Numbered from the stretch's first letter, positions 9,443-18,450 are shown. The stretch is 64,000 nucleotides of DNA from Pusillimonas minor (GCF_014237865.1 NZ_JACJUU010000004.1:62001-126000), one strand, 5' to 3'. Notes: generated by a model not told the origin, from the letters alone. Program-made: numbers and translations.

Positions 9443-9972
9443 GTCTTGTTTCCGGGCTTAAGATAGTGGGTGGCAAAGTTGCAGGGGCGGTGCGTGCTGT
9501 CGAGCTGCTCTTTGATGATGCGCTCCCAGGCGGTGTGGCAGGCACTGGTCGACCCTGGCATGCAGAAAATAAGTGTGTTGTTGGCTGCTCCTGCAAACGC
9601 GTCGGATTGCAGCGTAGAGGTGCCAATATCGAGATACGACAAATGGCGGAACAGTTCGCCAAACCCGGCAATGGTCATGTCGAGCAAGGGCGTAATAGCG
9701 GCGCCAGTTGATTTCTGATGAGAAAACCCGGTGCCGCCGTTGGTCAGAATAATGTTGATATCGGGGTCGGCGACCCAGTCGCTGATAATTTTGCGAATGT
9801 GGTAAATGTTGCCACTGCTGATCTCGCGGCGCACGCACTGGTGGCCGGCTTCGGTCAGGGCATGGTCAAGGTAGTCGCCCGAGGTGTCGTTGTCTGGGGT
9901 GCGTGTGTCGGAAATAGTCAGCACCGCGCAGTTCAGGGCAACTTTTGGGGCTTGGGTATCGGCTTTACTCAC
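9439..9972 (-). CDS. moaB: MoaB/Mog-family molybdopterin-binding protein
   Basis: Member of the MoaB/Mog family of molybdopterin adenylyltransferases, 177 residues. I take the GTG at 9972-9970 as start. It has AAGGAG five nt before it and overlaps the moaE stop as GTGA. A longer frame begins 13 codons upstream inside moaE and has no support. The fold signature TNGGTGF, the segment FGELFRHLSYLDIGTSTLQS and CMPGSTSACHTAWE match E. coli MoaB closely. After GGTG it reads FSHQKSTGAAITPL, so the acidic residue found here in Mog and E. coli MoaB is a lysine. It may bind cofactor without adenylating it. A true Mog is encoded at 62546. Confidence 0.9.
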   Translation of the reverse strand: MSKADTQAPKVALNCAVLTISDTRTPDNDTSGDYLDHALTEAGHQCVRREISSGNIYHIRKIISDWVADPDINIILTNGGTGFSHQKSTGAAITPLLDMTIAGFGELFRHLSYLDIGTSTLQSDAFAGAANNTLIFCMPGSTSACHTAWERIIKEQLDSTHRPCNFATHYLKPGNKT

Positions 9973-10454
9973 GATGACTCCTTCGCGTTGTTCGGGGTGT
10001 CGTGCGCCCATTGGGCGGTTTTCTCGGCGTCTGATTCGCGCTGTTGCACCCAGAAGCGTTCACCCGAGGCCAGGGTTTCACGCTTCCAGAAGGGGGCACG
10101 TGTTTTCAGGGCATCGATGATAAATTCGCAGGCCCGGAACGCGTCGCCCCGGTGTGCGCTGGCAACGCCCACGTAAACAATCTGTTCGCCGTTGTGCAGT
10201 TCGCCAACACGATGAACGACGGTGGGTTCGGGCACCTGCCAGCGCTCAATGGCCTGTTGGCAAATGTCGGTAATTTCGCGTTCGCACATGCCCGGGTAGT
10301 GCTCAAGAAACAGGGTGTGTGTGCCCTGGCCTTCGGTGTAGTCGCGCACATAGCCGGTAAAGGTGACCAATGCGCCGGCCTGGCCGGCATGGCGCTTGCG
10401 CAGCGCGGCTGTCAGTTCGGCGGCGTTGAAGTCTTCGGTTTGGACAATAACCAT
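9969..10454 (-). CDS. moaE: Molybdopterin synthase catalytic subunit MoaE
   Basis: Large subunit of molybdopterin synthase, which puts two sulfurs from MoaD thiocarboxylate onto cyclic pyranopterin monophosphate. The 161 residues start MVIVQTEDFN. I chose the ATG at 10454 because it lies 1 nt after the moaD stop and gives the family N-terminus; a 30-codon upstream extension lies inside moaD and does not resemble MoaE. Family blocks seen: GALVTFTGYVRDY, LEHYPGMCE, VGVASAHRGDAF, and the lysine-containing APFWKRE that receives the substrate. Confidence 0.95.
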   Translation of the reverse strand: MVIVQTEDFNAAELTAALRKRHAGQAGALVTFTGYVRDYTEGQGTHTLFLEHYPGMCEREITDICQQAIERWQVPEPTVVHRVGELHNGEQIVYVGVASAHRGDAFRACEFIIDALKTRAPFWKRETLASGERFWVQQRESDAEKTAQWAHDTPNNAKESS

Positions 10455-10455
10455 A

Positions 10456-10707
10456 TCAGCCCCCCGTGACGGGTTCGAACACCGCGACTTCGTCACCCGG
10501 GTTGATGACGACCGAATGCTTGACATGAAACTGGTTGACGGCAAGCTTGAGGCGCTGGGCCGGCGCTAACTGCGGGTAACGGGCCTCGAGCTGCTCGAGC
10601 CATTGGGCGCCGGAAACAGGTTCGGCCAAGGGCCACGACTCGAGGCGCGTGCCGGTTAGTTCGGCGACCTGGGCGAAATAAAGAACGTTAATTGCTGTGC
10701 CACTCAC
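10456..10707 (-). CDS. moaD: Molybdopterin synthase sulfur carrier MoaD
   Basis: Ubiquitin-fold sulfur carrier of 83 residues. It ends in the essential Gly-Gly (FEPVTGG) that is activated and thiocarboxylated. The start is GTG at 10707, with GGAGG about 8 nt upstream, inside the last 20 nt of moaC. No moeB (MoaD-activating enzyme) is seen in the window. Confidence 0.92.
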   Translation of the reverse strand: MSGTAINVLYFAQVAELTGTRLESWPLAEPVSGAQWLEQLEARYPQLAPAQRLKLAVNQFHVKHSVVINPGDEVAVFEPVTGG

Positions 10708-11179
10708 CGCTTTTTCCTCCGGATTTATGAATCAGCCTGATGGTTTCCAGAATGATGCCTTTGTCGGCGGCTTTACACATATCGTACACCGTTAATGCGG
10801 CGATGCTGCAGGCTGTCATGGCTTCCATTTCGACGCCGGTTTTGGCGTCGGTGCGGCAGGTGGCCGAGATGGTAATGGTGTGCGTGGCGTCGTCGAGCGC
10901 GAAATCGACGCCGGCAAAACTGAGGGGCAGGCTGTGGCAAAGGGGGATGAGCTCGGCGCAGCGTTTGGCGGCCAAGATGCCGGCAACGCGAGCCGTGTTC
11001 AGGACTTCGCCCTTGGCGTTGTCTTTGGCGGTGAGCAGGGCAAACGCCTGCGCGCTCATTTTGACGCGGCCTTGCGCGGTGGCGCTGCGTTGCGTGGGTG
11101 TTTTATTGCCGACGTCGACCATTTTGATTTGGCCGGATTCGTCGAGGTGGCTCAGGGTGAGCGCTTCGTCTTTGTTCAT
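10688..11179 (-). CDS. moaC: Cyclic pyranopterin monophosphate synthase MoaC
   Basis: Completes the first Moco step with MoaA. I start it at the ATG at 11179 (MNKDEALTLSHLDESG), giving 163 residues, the usual family length; a frame 15 codons longer has an unconserved N-terminus. Family blocks: MVDVGNKTPTQRSATAQG, RCAELIPLCHSLPL, and VEMEAMTACSIAALTVYDM with the downstream Lys-rich stretch. It heads the run moaC-moaD-moaE-moaB-moeA, which is joined by overlaps throughout. A CGACTG tandem array begins about 62 bp upstream of its start. Confidence 0.95.
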   Translation of the reverse strand: MNKDEALTLSHLDESGQIKMVDVGNKTPTQRSATAQGRVKMSAQAFALLTAKDNAKGEVLNTARVAGILAAKRCAELIPLCHSLPLSFAGVDFALDDATHTITISATCRTDAKTGVEMEAMTACSIAALTVYDMCKAADKGIILETIRLIHKSGGKSGEWHSN

Positions 11180-11240
11180 CGTCTCGGGATTGCTGTCTTT
11201 ATAAAAGACTAATGATATACGCAATGCCGATATGCTTTGA

Positions 11241-11288
11241 CGACTGCGACTGCGACTGCGACTGCGACTGCGACTGCGACTGCGACTG
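11241..11288. repeat. CGACTG hexamer tandem array, 8 perfect copies
   Basis: Eight uninterrupted CGACTG units followed by decayed units (GGATAG, CGATAG, CGACTG) to about 11306. It lies in the 184-bp gap between moaC (start 11179) and the end of the secreted-protein gene (11364), on the promoter side of moaC. A perfect array of this length is prone to slippage, so copy number may vary between isolates and alter moaC promoter spacing. Confidence 0.95.
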
Positions 11289-11363
11289 GGATAGCGATAG
11301 CGACTGCCATTGCTAACGTGACGCCAGCTCTGGCTGCGTTGTGGGCGAAGCGCCGCTGTTGCG

Positions 11364-11759
11364 TCAGCCCGGGGTCAGGGCGTGACGGATTTTGGCGTAG
11401 TCGATGACCTTGTCATGATGAAAGCCGCGCAGCAGGTGGTCGTGACGCGGCACAATAATGGCGGCCCGGCGTTTGACCAGCGTTTGGCCTTCAATCACGC
11501 CGCGTTCGAACAGCGGGTCAAATTCCTCCAGCGTTAAATTGTGCTCGTCGGCAAAGCGCGTAAAGTTCTGGCGAGCGGTCATGCGGTGCAGGTTGGCATC
11601 GGGCAGGTCAGCGCCAAACACGCAGGCCGCGCCATTGGTGGCGCCGGCCATAACCACCCATTGCTCGAAAGAAATGCACAGCTGGCGGTCGGCGGCAGCG
11701 TAGGCCGATCCGTAGGTGGCCATCGATAAAATGGCGGCAGAAATCTTGGGCAAGATCAT
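11364..11759 (-). CDS. Small secreted protein, function unknown
   Basis: I do not recognise this family. With the ATG at 11759 the product has 131 residues and starts with a likely signal peptide (MILPKISAAILSMATYGSAYA, cleavage after Ala 21 or 22). The mature part is about 110 residues, polar, with two Cys (LCISF and ACVFG) that could form a disulfide. A GTG start 16 codons upstream is possible but would bury the signal peptide. It is read towards the hexamer array and moaC, but the array separates it from that operon. It is divergent from the peroxiredoxin gene. Confidence 0.6.
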   Translation of the reverse strand: MILPKISAAILSMATYGSAYAAADRQLCISFEQWVVMAGATNGAACVFGADLPDANLHRMTARQNFTRFADEHNLTLEEFDPLFERGVIEGQTLVKRRAAIIVPRHDHLLRGFHHDKVIDYAKIRHALTPG

Positions 11760-11891
11760 GAGTGTCGTCCGGTTGCAATAACGGGCGTGTATGCTTTTCA
11801 AGACCACGATTCTGGCAGGGTTGCGTTACAAGGCCATGACGTGCTGGTATTAGAATGTTTATTTTTTCAATGATTTATCTCGGAGACCGCC

Positions 11892-12395
11892 ATGACAATC
11901 AAAACCGGTGACACCCTTCCTGAAGGCACACTGACCGAATTCATCGAAATCGAAACGCAAGGTTGCAGCCTGGGGCCTAACGCGTTTAAGGTTTCCGAAC
12001 TGACCAAAGGCAAGAAAATTGCTGTGTTTGCGGTACCCGGGGCGTTTACCCCCACATGTTCGGCACAGCACGTGCCCAGCTACCTCGAGCACCACGACGC
12101 ATTGAAAGCCAAAGGCATCGATGAAATTTGGTGCGTGGCCGTCAACGATGCTTTTGTCATGGGCGCCTGGGGCCGCGACCAAAAAGTCGACGGCCGTATT
12201 CGAATGATGGCCGACGGCAGCGGCCTCTGGACACGCGCGCTGGGCCTTGAGCTTGACCTGGTCGAGCGTGGCCTGGGCGTGCGTTCGCAGCGCTATTCAA
12301 TGGTGGTCGACAATGGTGTCGTCACGCAGCTTAATCTTGAAAACGGCGGTGGCTACGCAGTCAGCGATGCCGCCACCATGCTCAAGCAACTGTAA
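11892..12395 (+). CDS. Peroxiredoxin, Prx5 type
   Basis: Thiol peroxidase of 167 residues that reduces hydrogen peroxide and alkyl hydroperoxides. The peroxidatic motif PGAFTPTCSAQHVP gives the active Cys in the Prx5/hybrid class; IWCVAVNDAFVMGAWG is also typical of this class. A Cys near residue 25 (ETQGCSLGP) could be the resolving residue. No fused glutaredoxin domain is present. GGAG lies 6-7 nt before the ATG. It is cytoplasmic, with no signal peptide. Confidence 0.92.
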   Translation: MTIKTGDTLPEGTLTEFIEIETQGCSLGPNAFKVSELTKGKKIAVFAVPGAFTPTCSAQHVPSYLEHHDALKAKGIDEIWCVAVNDAFVMGAWGRDQKVDGRIRMMADGSGLWTRALGLELDLVERGLGVRSQRYSMVVDNGVVTQLNLENGGGYAVSDAATMLKQL

Positions 12396-12446
12396 TCTTC
12401 TTTTTTTTAAGGCAAGCATGATCAATACGCAAGGAATCAACACGGC

Positions 12447-13964
12447 ATGATGGGTGCCGTTGTCTCGTTTTTTTCGTTGTACTTTGCAACGCTGTTGTTG
12501 TTGCTGGGTACAGGTTTGTTCAACACCTACCTGGGTATTCGTCTGGCCGAAGCCCAGGTGTCGGAAGTGTGGGTGGGTGCACTGATTGCGGTGTACTACC
12601 TGGGCCTGGTACTGGGGGCCCGAAACGGCCACCGGCTGATTGGCAGGGTGGGTCACATCCGGGCATATGCGTCGTCGGCTGCCGTGGTTACGGTGGCGGT
12701 ACTGGCGCAGGCGCTGGTCGACAACCTGTGGGTCTGGGTGGGGCTGCGGTTTCTGGCCGGGCTGGCCATGGTGACGCAGTTCATGGTCATCGAAAACTGG
12801 CTGAACGAACAAACCGACAATGCCTTGCGCGGTCGTGTCTTTGCGTTTTACATGGTGTTTTCGGGGTTGGGTACGGTGTTGGGGCAGTTTTCGCTCACGC
12901 TGTTCCCCGACCTCGACTACCAGCCGCTTATTTTTGCCGCCATGTGTTCGGTGTTGTGTTTGTTGCCGGTGGCACTAACACGGCGGCTGCACCCGGCCAT
13001 CCTCGAGCCGGTACCCATCATGCCGCGCTATTACCTGTCACGCGTCCCCATGTGCCTGGCGGTGGTGTTCCTGACCGGGGCGCTGACGGGCGCGTTTTAC
13101 GGGCTGGGGCCGGTATTTGCCTATAAGCAAAATCTGTCCAGCGATCAGGTGGCCATGTTTGTGGCCGCCGCCGTTGCCGCCGGCCTGGTGTCTCAGTGGC
13201 CTTTGGGCTGGCTGGCCGACCGCATGAACCGGGCTTCTTTGTTGCGTTTCAATGCCATGGTCCTGCTGCTCATCAGTGTTCCGTTATGGGGCTGGTTTGT
13301 GCTGCCTTATTGGGCGCTGCTGGTCATTTCTGCGGTCTTCGGTATTTTTCAGTTCACGCTTTACCCCATTGCGTCGGCATTTGCCAATGACAACGTCGAG
13401 CCCGAACGCCGTGTGGGGCTAAGCGCCATACTGCTGATGGTGTACGGTTTGGGTGCGTGCCTGGGCCCGCTGATCGTGGGCGGTGTCATGCGCGAAATCA
13501 ACCCCAATATGTTCTTTGTGTTTGTGGCGGTGTGTTCGGCCATGCTGGTGCTGTATGTTCGGCCGCAGTCGGTGACCGGGCAGAATCTTAGTCAAGACGC
13601 GCCAACGCAGTTTGTACCCATGACCGATCTGCAAACAGCGCCGGTGGTCGCGGCGCTCGACCCGCGCGTCGACCTTGAAACCGATATTTCGCACGAAGTG
13701 GGGCCGGAAACCGGGGTAACAGACAGTGCATCGTCGCCTGATGGCGCTGATGCCGGGCCTGCTGATCAGGCCGGGTCGCGATCTGGTCTGGCGATGGAGT
13801 CTGGCCACGTTGATTCGGGTGAAGGGCAATCCGAAGCCGAGTCTGCCGACCTTTTGCCGCCCCGTGTCGACCCTAACGTGGCGCACACCAACCTCGAGGT
13901 GACTGCGCCCGGGTCAGGCCCGGAAGAGCACCCAGACAGCCCCGACCGCAAGCCCAATCCCTAG
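12447..13964 (+). CDS. MFS transporter (YcaD-like) with long polar C-terminal tail
   Basis: Inner-membrane major facilitator of 505 residues. Residues 1-375 hold about 12 hydrophobic segments with a short RLIGRVGHIRAY loop between helices 2 and 3 and GWLADRMNRASLLR between helices 8 and 9. The style resembles E. coli YcaD; the substrate is unknown. From about residue 375 a 130-residue acidic, Pro/Asp/Ser-rich tail with no hydrophobic stretch follows. The tail ends inside the opposed DMT-transporter gene, a 51-nt convergent overlap. The tail could have arisen by loss of an earlier stop. Confidence 0.8.
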   Translation: MMGAVVSFFSLYFATLLLLLGTGLFNTYLGIRLAEAQVSEVWVGALIAVYYLGLVLGARNGHRLIGRVGHIRAYASSAAVVTVAVLAQALVDNLWVWVGLRFLAGLAMVTQFMVIENWLNEQTDNALRGRVFAFYMVFSGLGTVLGQFSLTLFPDLDYQPLIFAAMCSVLCLLPVALTRRLHPAILEPVPIMPRYYLSRVPMCLAVVFLTGALTGAFYGLGPVFAYKQNLSSDQVAMFVAAAVAAGLVSQWPLGWLADRMNRASLLRFNAMVLLLISVPLWGWFVLPYWALLVISAVFGIFQFTLYPIASAFANDNVEPERRVGLSAILLMVYGLGACLGPLIVGGVMREINPNMFFVFVAVCSAMLVLYVRPQSVTGQNLSQDAPTQFVPMTDLQTAPVVAALDPRVDLETDISHEVGPETGVTDSASSPDGADAGPADQAGSRSGLAMESGHVDSGEGQSEAESADLLPPRVDPNVAHTNLEVTAPGSGPEEHPDSPDRKPNP

Positions 13965-14756
13965 TTTGTTCGGGGTCGTTAACCGCTCGCCAAATAGCAG
14001 CGCACCAGTGAGCGTTCCCAAAACAATCACGCCGATATTCATCGACGCAAACACCAGGCTGGGGTTCTCGGGAAATGTCTGGTGGGCGCGAATATAAAAG
14101 TAAATATTACCGAAGTTCAGCAGGCCCAGCGCTACGCCGCCATTGATGCCGGCTATGGTCCAGGGGCTGCGGCGCACGGCCAAGCCCACAAACATAATGA
14201 TACCGGCCAGCGCAAAAGCACCCAGAAGGGTTGTGGAGAACGCCTGGCCTTGCCTGGCCAGGGTTTTGAACAAGATGTCGATGGCACCATAGCCCGCCCA
14301 CACGCCTAGCAGGCAGGCGATGGTGGTCAGGCCGACTGCAAATCGGCCTGCCGGCCGTAATAACAACCCGGCCAGCGCAGCCAGCGCCAGTATCACGCCC
14401 ATTAGTTTGGTTGTGCTTAACGCCTCGCCGAACCATAAAAATGCCGCCAGCAGCGGCACAACCAATGACAACCGTTGTGCCGCGTCGCTAAGGACAATGC
14501 CCGCGTGCCGTACTGCCGCCGCCATGATTAAAAACACTGTGGGCAACACGACACCCAGCGCGCCCAGCAGCCACCACTGGTGTGACGGGGTCAGCAGGGC
14601 AGGTATTGAGGGTTTAAGCAGCGCCAGGCACAGTACCGATGCAACCACGTAGTTGACGGCAATAGCCTGGCCAATATGAACCCCGCGGCTGCGGGCTATT
14701 TTTAGCAGTACAGAAACCGCCACACTGCAGCAAATGCTCAGGGCAAGGGTAGTCAT
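13914..14756 (-). CDS. EamA/DMT-family membrane transporter
   Basis: Predicted ten-helix drug/metabolite transporter of 280 residues made of two EamA-like halves; the second half ends with GTLTGALLFGERLTTPNKLGI, typical of the family. The substrate cannot be predicted. Its 3' end overlaps the MFS gene by 51 nt. It has its own promoter region in the 191-bp gap before bioB, in which I see no other gene or clear hairpin. Confidence 0.8.
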   Translation of the reverse strand: MTTLALSICCSVAVSVLLKIARSRGVHIGQAIAVNYVVASVLCLALLKPSIPALLTPSHQWWLLGALGVVLPTVFLIMAAAVRHAGIVLSDAAQRLSLVVPLLAAFLWFGEALSTTKLMGVILALAALAGLLLRPAGRFAVGLTTIACLLGVWAGYGAIDILFKTLARQGQAFSTTLLGAFALAGIIMFVGLAVRRSPWTIAGINGGVALGLLNFGNIYFYIRAHQTFPENPSLVFASMNIGVIVLGTLTGALLFGERLTTPNKLGIGLAVGAVWVLFRA

Positions 14757-14947
14757 GGCGTTTTATGGCAGTATGCGGCTTGTTGCCGGATCAGGGCATG
14801 ATGTTGTGAACCGACGAGCAGGCGTTGACCGCCTGGCTTGTTTGACACGATGGGCGGCGCGGCCTGGAGCGTGTGTGATGCGTTGCATGGTGCACCGCCG
14901 GGTGTCTGGAATGACTCGCCGCGCAGTGCAACATAAGGGCGTTTAGT

Positions 14948-15967
14948 TTAGTTGTGCGGGTGCGAGTGGTGGGTATCAGCGTGCAAGCCCAACCGCTCGA
15001 AGAGCTTCTGGTCTTCGACGAACTGCGGGTTGCCCGTGGTGAGCAGTTTTTCACCATAAAAAATGGAATTGGCGCCGGCCATGAAGCACAAGGTTTGCAT
15101 GGTGTCGCTCATTTCTTCGCGCCCGGCCGAGAGGCGGACATAGGTTTTGGGCATGGTGATGCGGGCAATGGCAATGGTACGCACGAATTCGAGCGGATCG
15201 ATATCGGGGGTGTCGTACAAGGGGGTGCCTTCGACCTTGACCAGGTTGTTGATGGGGACAGAGTCGGGATACGGCGACATATTGGCCAACTGCACAATAA
15301 GCCCGGCGCGTTCGCGGCGCGATTCGCCCAAACCGACAATACCGCCACAACAGACATTGATGCCGGCGTCGCGCACGCGCTCGAGCGTGTCGAGGCGGTC
15401 TTGGTAGGTGCGGGTGGAAATGATCTTGCCGTAGAACTCGGGTGAGGTGTCAAGATTGTGGTTGTAGTAGTCGAGGCCGGCGGCCTTGAGCTGTTCGGCT
15501 TGGCCGTCTTTGAGCATACCCAGGGTAACGCAGGTTTCAAGGCCCAGGGCTTTGACTTGCCGCACCATGTCGGCAACGGCATCGATATGGTGGGCTTTGG
15601 GCGAGCGCCAGGCGGCCCCCATGCAGAACCGCTGTGCACCGCTGGCTTTGGCTTCGCGCGCCGCTTGCAATACCTCTTCGATGGGGAGCAGGTCGTCTTT
15701 CTCGACGGGCGTGTCGTAGCGCGAGGACTGCGGGCAGTACGAACAGTCTTCGGGGCATCCGCCGGTTTTGATAGACAGCAGGCTGGACAGCTGCACGGCG
15801 CTGGGGTCGTGGTGCTGACGGTGCACAGTTTGCGCCTGATACATCAGTTCGGGAAACGGCAGTTCGTAAAGCGCAAGCACCGATTTGACCGACCAGCGAT
15901 CGGCGGCGTTGTTTGTGCCCGCGGCTTCGTTACGAGAAATGGCGACAGCTTCCATGGAAACCCACAT
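14948..15967 (-). CDS. bioB: Biotin synthase BioB
   Basis: Radical SAM enzyme inserting sulfur into dethiobiotin. The SAM cluster motif [12 protein letters not shown] (C-x3-C-x2-C) is intact, followed by [12 protein letters not shown], the [11 protein letters not shown] loop and [11 protein letters not shown], all of the BioB family. Length is 339; a second ATG four codons in (MEAVAIS) is an equally good start. No other biotin gene is nearby. The 246-bp gap to the divergent thioesterase is AT-rich between about 16026 and 16110 and probably holds both promoters. Confidence 0.96.
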   Translation of the reverse strand: MWVSMEAVAISRNEAAGTNNAADRWSVKSVLALYELPFPELMYQAQTVHRQHHDPSAVQLSSLLSIKTGGCPEDCSYCPQSSRYDTPVEKDDLLPIEEVLQAAREAKASGAQRFCMGAAWRSPKAHHIDAVADMVRQVKALGLETCVTLGMLKDGQAEQLKAAGLDYYNHNLDTSPEFYGKIISTRTYQDRLDTLERVRDAGINVCCGGIVGLGESRRERAGLIVQLANMSPYPDSVPINNLVKVEGTPLYDTPDIDPLEFVRTIAIARITMPKTYVRLSAGREEMSDTMQTLCFMAGANSIFYGEKLLTTGNPQFVEDQKLFERLGLHADTHHSHPHN

Positions 15968-16213
15968 AAAAATAATTAACCGGACTGTATGTTAGTGAGG
16001 GCTTGTGACGCGGGCAAGTGTGGCGGAATTTAAAGTTCGGTTAAGTTGTTATGAAAATTATTCAAATTTAATTAATTTCTTTTATTTTTCATTTAAATTT
16101 GATCTGAACAAGGTGCAATTCCATGCCGTCATCAATGGTAAGTAATTGTAAAAATGACGTCGGCCGGGGTTACCCGCTATCATCATGCCTTTTGCTTGGC
16201 GGAGATTTGACGC

Positions 16214-16618
16214 ATGAGTTTGTACACGAAAGAGGTCACCATCGAATGGGGTGATTGTGATGAAGCCGGAATCGTGTTTTATCCCAATTATTTCTACTGG
16301 TTCGATTGCACGTTCCAGGGGTTGCTGCGTAGCCGTGGCCTAAGCCAGCGCGACATTCGTCACAAGCTCAAGGGCGTTACGCCATTGGTCGACGTCGGCG
16401 CCCAGTTCCGTTCGCCCGGGGCTTATGACGACGTCATTACTATTGAAGCCGGTGAAATCGAATGGGCAGAACGTCGTTTTCGTGTGCCTTACACCGTCAA
16501 GTGCGGTGACCGCCTGGTGGCCACCGGTCACGAGCTGCGTGCCTGGGCCCAGTACACCGAAGATGGCGGCATTAAAGGCGCCAGCGTACCTGACGAGTTC
16601 AAGGCTTACTTTAAATAG
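16214..16618 (+). CDS. Acyl-CoA thioesterase, 4-hydroxybenzoyl-CoA thioesterase type
   Basis: Hot-dog-fold thioesterase of 134 residues. The N-terminal WGDCDEAGIVFYPNYFYWFD closely matches the active-site region of Pseudomonas 4-hydroxybenzoyl-CoA thioesterase, with the catalytic Asp at residue 16. That similarity suggests an aromatic acyl-CoA substrate. It faces the catabolic cluster that ends at 16709 and could release vanillate or 4-hydroxybenzoate from its CoA ester; a general YbgC-type role is the alternative. Confidence 0.82.
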   Translation: MSLYTKEVTIEWGDCDEAGIVFYPNYFYWFDCTFQGLLRSRGLSQRDIRHKLKGVTPLVDVGAQFRSPGAYDDVITIEAGEIEWAERRFRVPYTVKCGDRLVATGHELRAWAQYTEDGGIKGASVPDEFKAYFK

Positions 16619-16708
16619 CTAATCGTACGACCCGGCAGGGCGACAGGCGCGCAAACCTTGGCAAGGCAGCCATGGCCCGGTGGGTAAATAATTATTGGCT
16701 AATGCTTT

Positions 16709-18448
16709 TTAAGCAGCCAGGGCATCGGCCCAGGGGCGTGCCGGCGCCTGAATAGCGGCCAGCAACTGGTCGGTCTCGGGCAGCAAGTGTTCGATATAAA
16801 ACCTGGCCGTTTCTATTTTGGCGTTATGCCAAGGGCCAGCGTTGGCGGCCTGGGCTGCGGCAATCGCGCACCGCGCCCACAAATAGGCCAGCACCGTATG
16901 GCCGGCCAACCGCAGGTAGGCCACACTCGCCTGCAAGGTCAGCTCGGTGTTTTCGGTGTAGCGCAGGGCCAGATGCCGGGTGGCCGCATCCAGTTTTGCA
17001 ACGGTGTTCAGGGCAGCCTGCGTAAAAAAGGTGTGTTCGGGGTGTTGTGCTGCGGCCCATTGCTTAATGGTGTGCAGCAGCAGGCCCAGCCGTTGTCCGT
17101 TGTCGGCCAGCACTTTGCGGGTTAACAGATCGTGGGCCTGAATGCTGGTTGTGCCTTCGTAGATGGTGGTTACACGCACGTCTCGCACCAGTTGTTCGAT
17201 ACCTGTTTCGGCAATAAACCCGTGCCCGCCGAACACCTGCAACGCGTTGTACGTGCTGGTTTGCGCGTTCTCCGTCAGGAAACCCTTGATGACAGGCGTG
17301 AGCAGCCCGACCAGGTTGGCCGTGTCTTGACGGGTTTGGGCGTCGGTGGCCCAGTCGGCCTGGTCAATGAGCAGGGCCACCCAGTGCACAAAGGCGCGCC
17401 CGCCCTCGGTAAACGCTTTTTGCGTTAGCAGCATACGCTGCACGTCGGGGTGGTTGATGATGGGGGCGGGTTGCCCGCCGTTTGCAGCACGGCCTTGCCG
17501 ACGCTCTTGGGCGTAGGCCAGTGCATTCTGGAAGGCCAGATCGCTAATGCCAAGGGCTTGCAGGCCCGACAGCAGTCGTGCTTCGTTCATCATGGGGAAC
17601 ATGGCCGCGAGCCCTTTGTTGGGTTCGCCCACCAGCCACCCTTGGGCCGATTCGAAACGCAAGCTGCAAGTGGCGCTGCCGTGCAACCCCATTTTGTGTT
17701 CGATGCCATCGCAAAAAATGGGGTTGGCTTGGCCGTCGTCGAGTATTTTTGGCACCAGAAACAGGCTGAGCCCGCGTGACCCGGCTGGCGCGCCGGCAAT
17801 GCGGGCCAGTACTAAATGCGCAATGTTTTCGGTCAGGTCGTGGTCGCCGCCACTGGCAAAGATTTTTTGCCCGGTGATACGGTAGCTGCCGTCTGGCGCG
17901 GGCTCGGCCCGTGTGCTTAACAGCCCGATGTCCGACCCGGCGTGAGGCTCGGTCATGCACATAGAGCTGGTCACCTGGCCGGTGGCCAGCAAGGGCAGCC
18001 AGCGGCGTTGCAGGCTTTCGGTGGCACTATGCCGCAGGCAGGCCGATGCGCAATGATGAATCGCAGCGTACATGACGAAGGCATGGCTGGCGGCCGAGAG
18101 GATTTCGTTGGTGATACTGAAGACCAGCCGGGGCAAGGCCTGCCCGCCGTCGGCTTCGTCGGCGCACATCGAGGGCCAGCCCAGTTCGCAATATTGCGCA
18201 TAGGCCTGTTTGAAGCCTGGGGGGGTGACCACCTTGCCATCTTGCCAGGTGCAACCCGACTGGTCGGCCGTGTGGTTCAACGGCAAGACCTGCTCGGCAG
18301 CAAAACGCCCCGCTTCGTCGGCAATGTGCAGCAATACGTCGGTACCCACCCCGCTGTAACGGGGGAGCGCCGACAACACCGCATTGGCGTCAAGTACGTC
18401 GTTCAGGATGAACGCAAGGTCTTGCGAAGGGGGCGTGTAGTGCAGCAT
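16709..18448 (-). CDS. Acyl-CoA dehydrogenase
   Basis: FAD-dependent acyl-CoA dehydrogenase of 579 residues, longer than the usual 380-400 because of an N-terminal extension and extra C-terminal helices, as in the long-form class. It shows MTEPHAGSDIG (FAD/substrate loop), VFGGHGFIAETGIEQLVRD and the YEGTTSIQ segment, which in this class carries the catalytic glutamate. Start is 2 nt after the dehydrogenase stop, so it closes the operon. By analogy with HcaD of Acinetobacter it may desaturate phenylpropanoyl-CoA compounds so that saturated side chains can enter the pathway. That role is inferred. Confidence 0.85.
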   Translation of the reverse strand: MLHYTPPSQDLAFILNDVLDANAVLSALPRYSGVGTDVLLHIADEAGRFAAEQVLPLNHTADQSGCTWQDGKVVTPPGFKQAYAQYCELGWPSMCADEADGGQALPRLVFSITNEILSAASHAFVMYAAIHHCASACLRHSATESLQRRWLPLLATGQVTSSMCMTEPHAGSDIGLLSTRAEPAPDGSYRITGQKIFASGGDHDLTENIAHLVLARIAGAPAGSRGLSLFLVPKILDDGQANPIFCDGIEHKMGLHGSATCSLRFESAQGWLVGEPNKGLAAMFPMMNEARLLSGLQALGISDLAFQNALAYAQERRQGRAANGGQPAPIINHPDVQRMLLTQKAFTEGGRAFVHWVALLIDQADWATDAQTRQDTANLVGLLTPVIKGFLTENAQTSTYNALQVFGGHGFIAETGIEQLVRDVRVTTIYEGTTSIQAHDLLTRKVLADNGQRLGLLLHTIKQWAAAQHPEHTFFTQAALNTVAKLDAATRHLALRYTENTELTLQASVAYLRLAGHTVLAYLWARCAIAAAQAANAGPWHNAKIETARFYIEHLLPETDQLLAAIQAPARPWADALAA

Positions 18449-18450
18449 GA

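Noticed and set aside
11241-11306. Possible CRISPR-like array
   Set aside because: Units are contiguous hexamers without spacers, so it is a simple tandem repeat.
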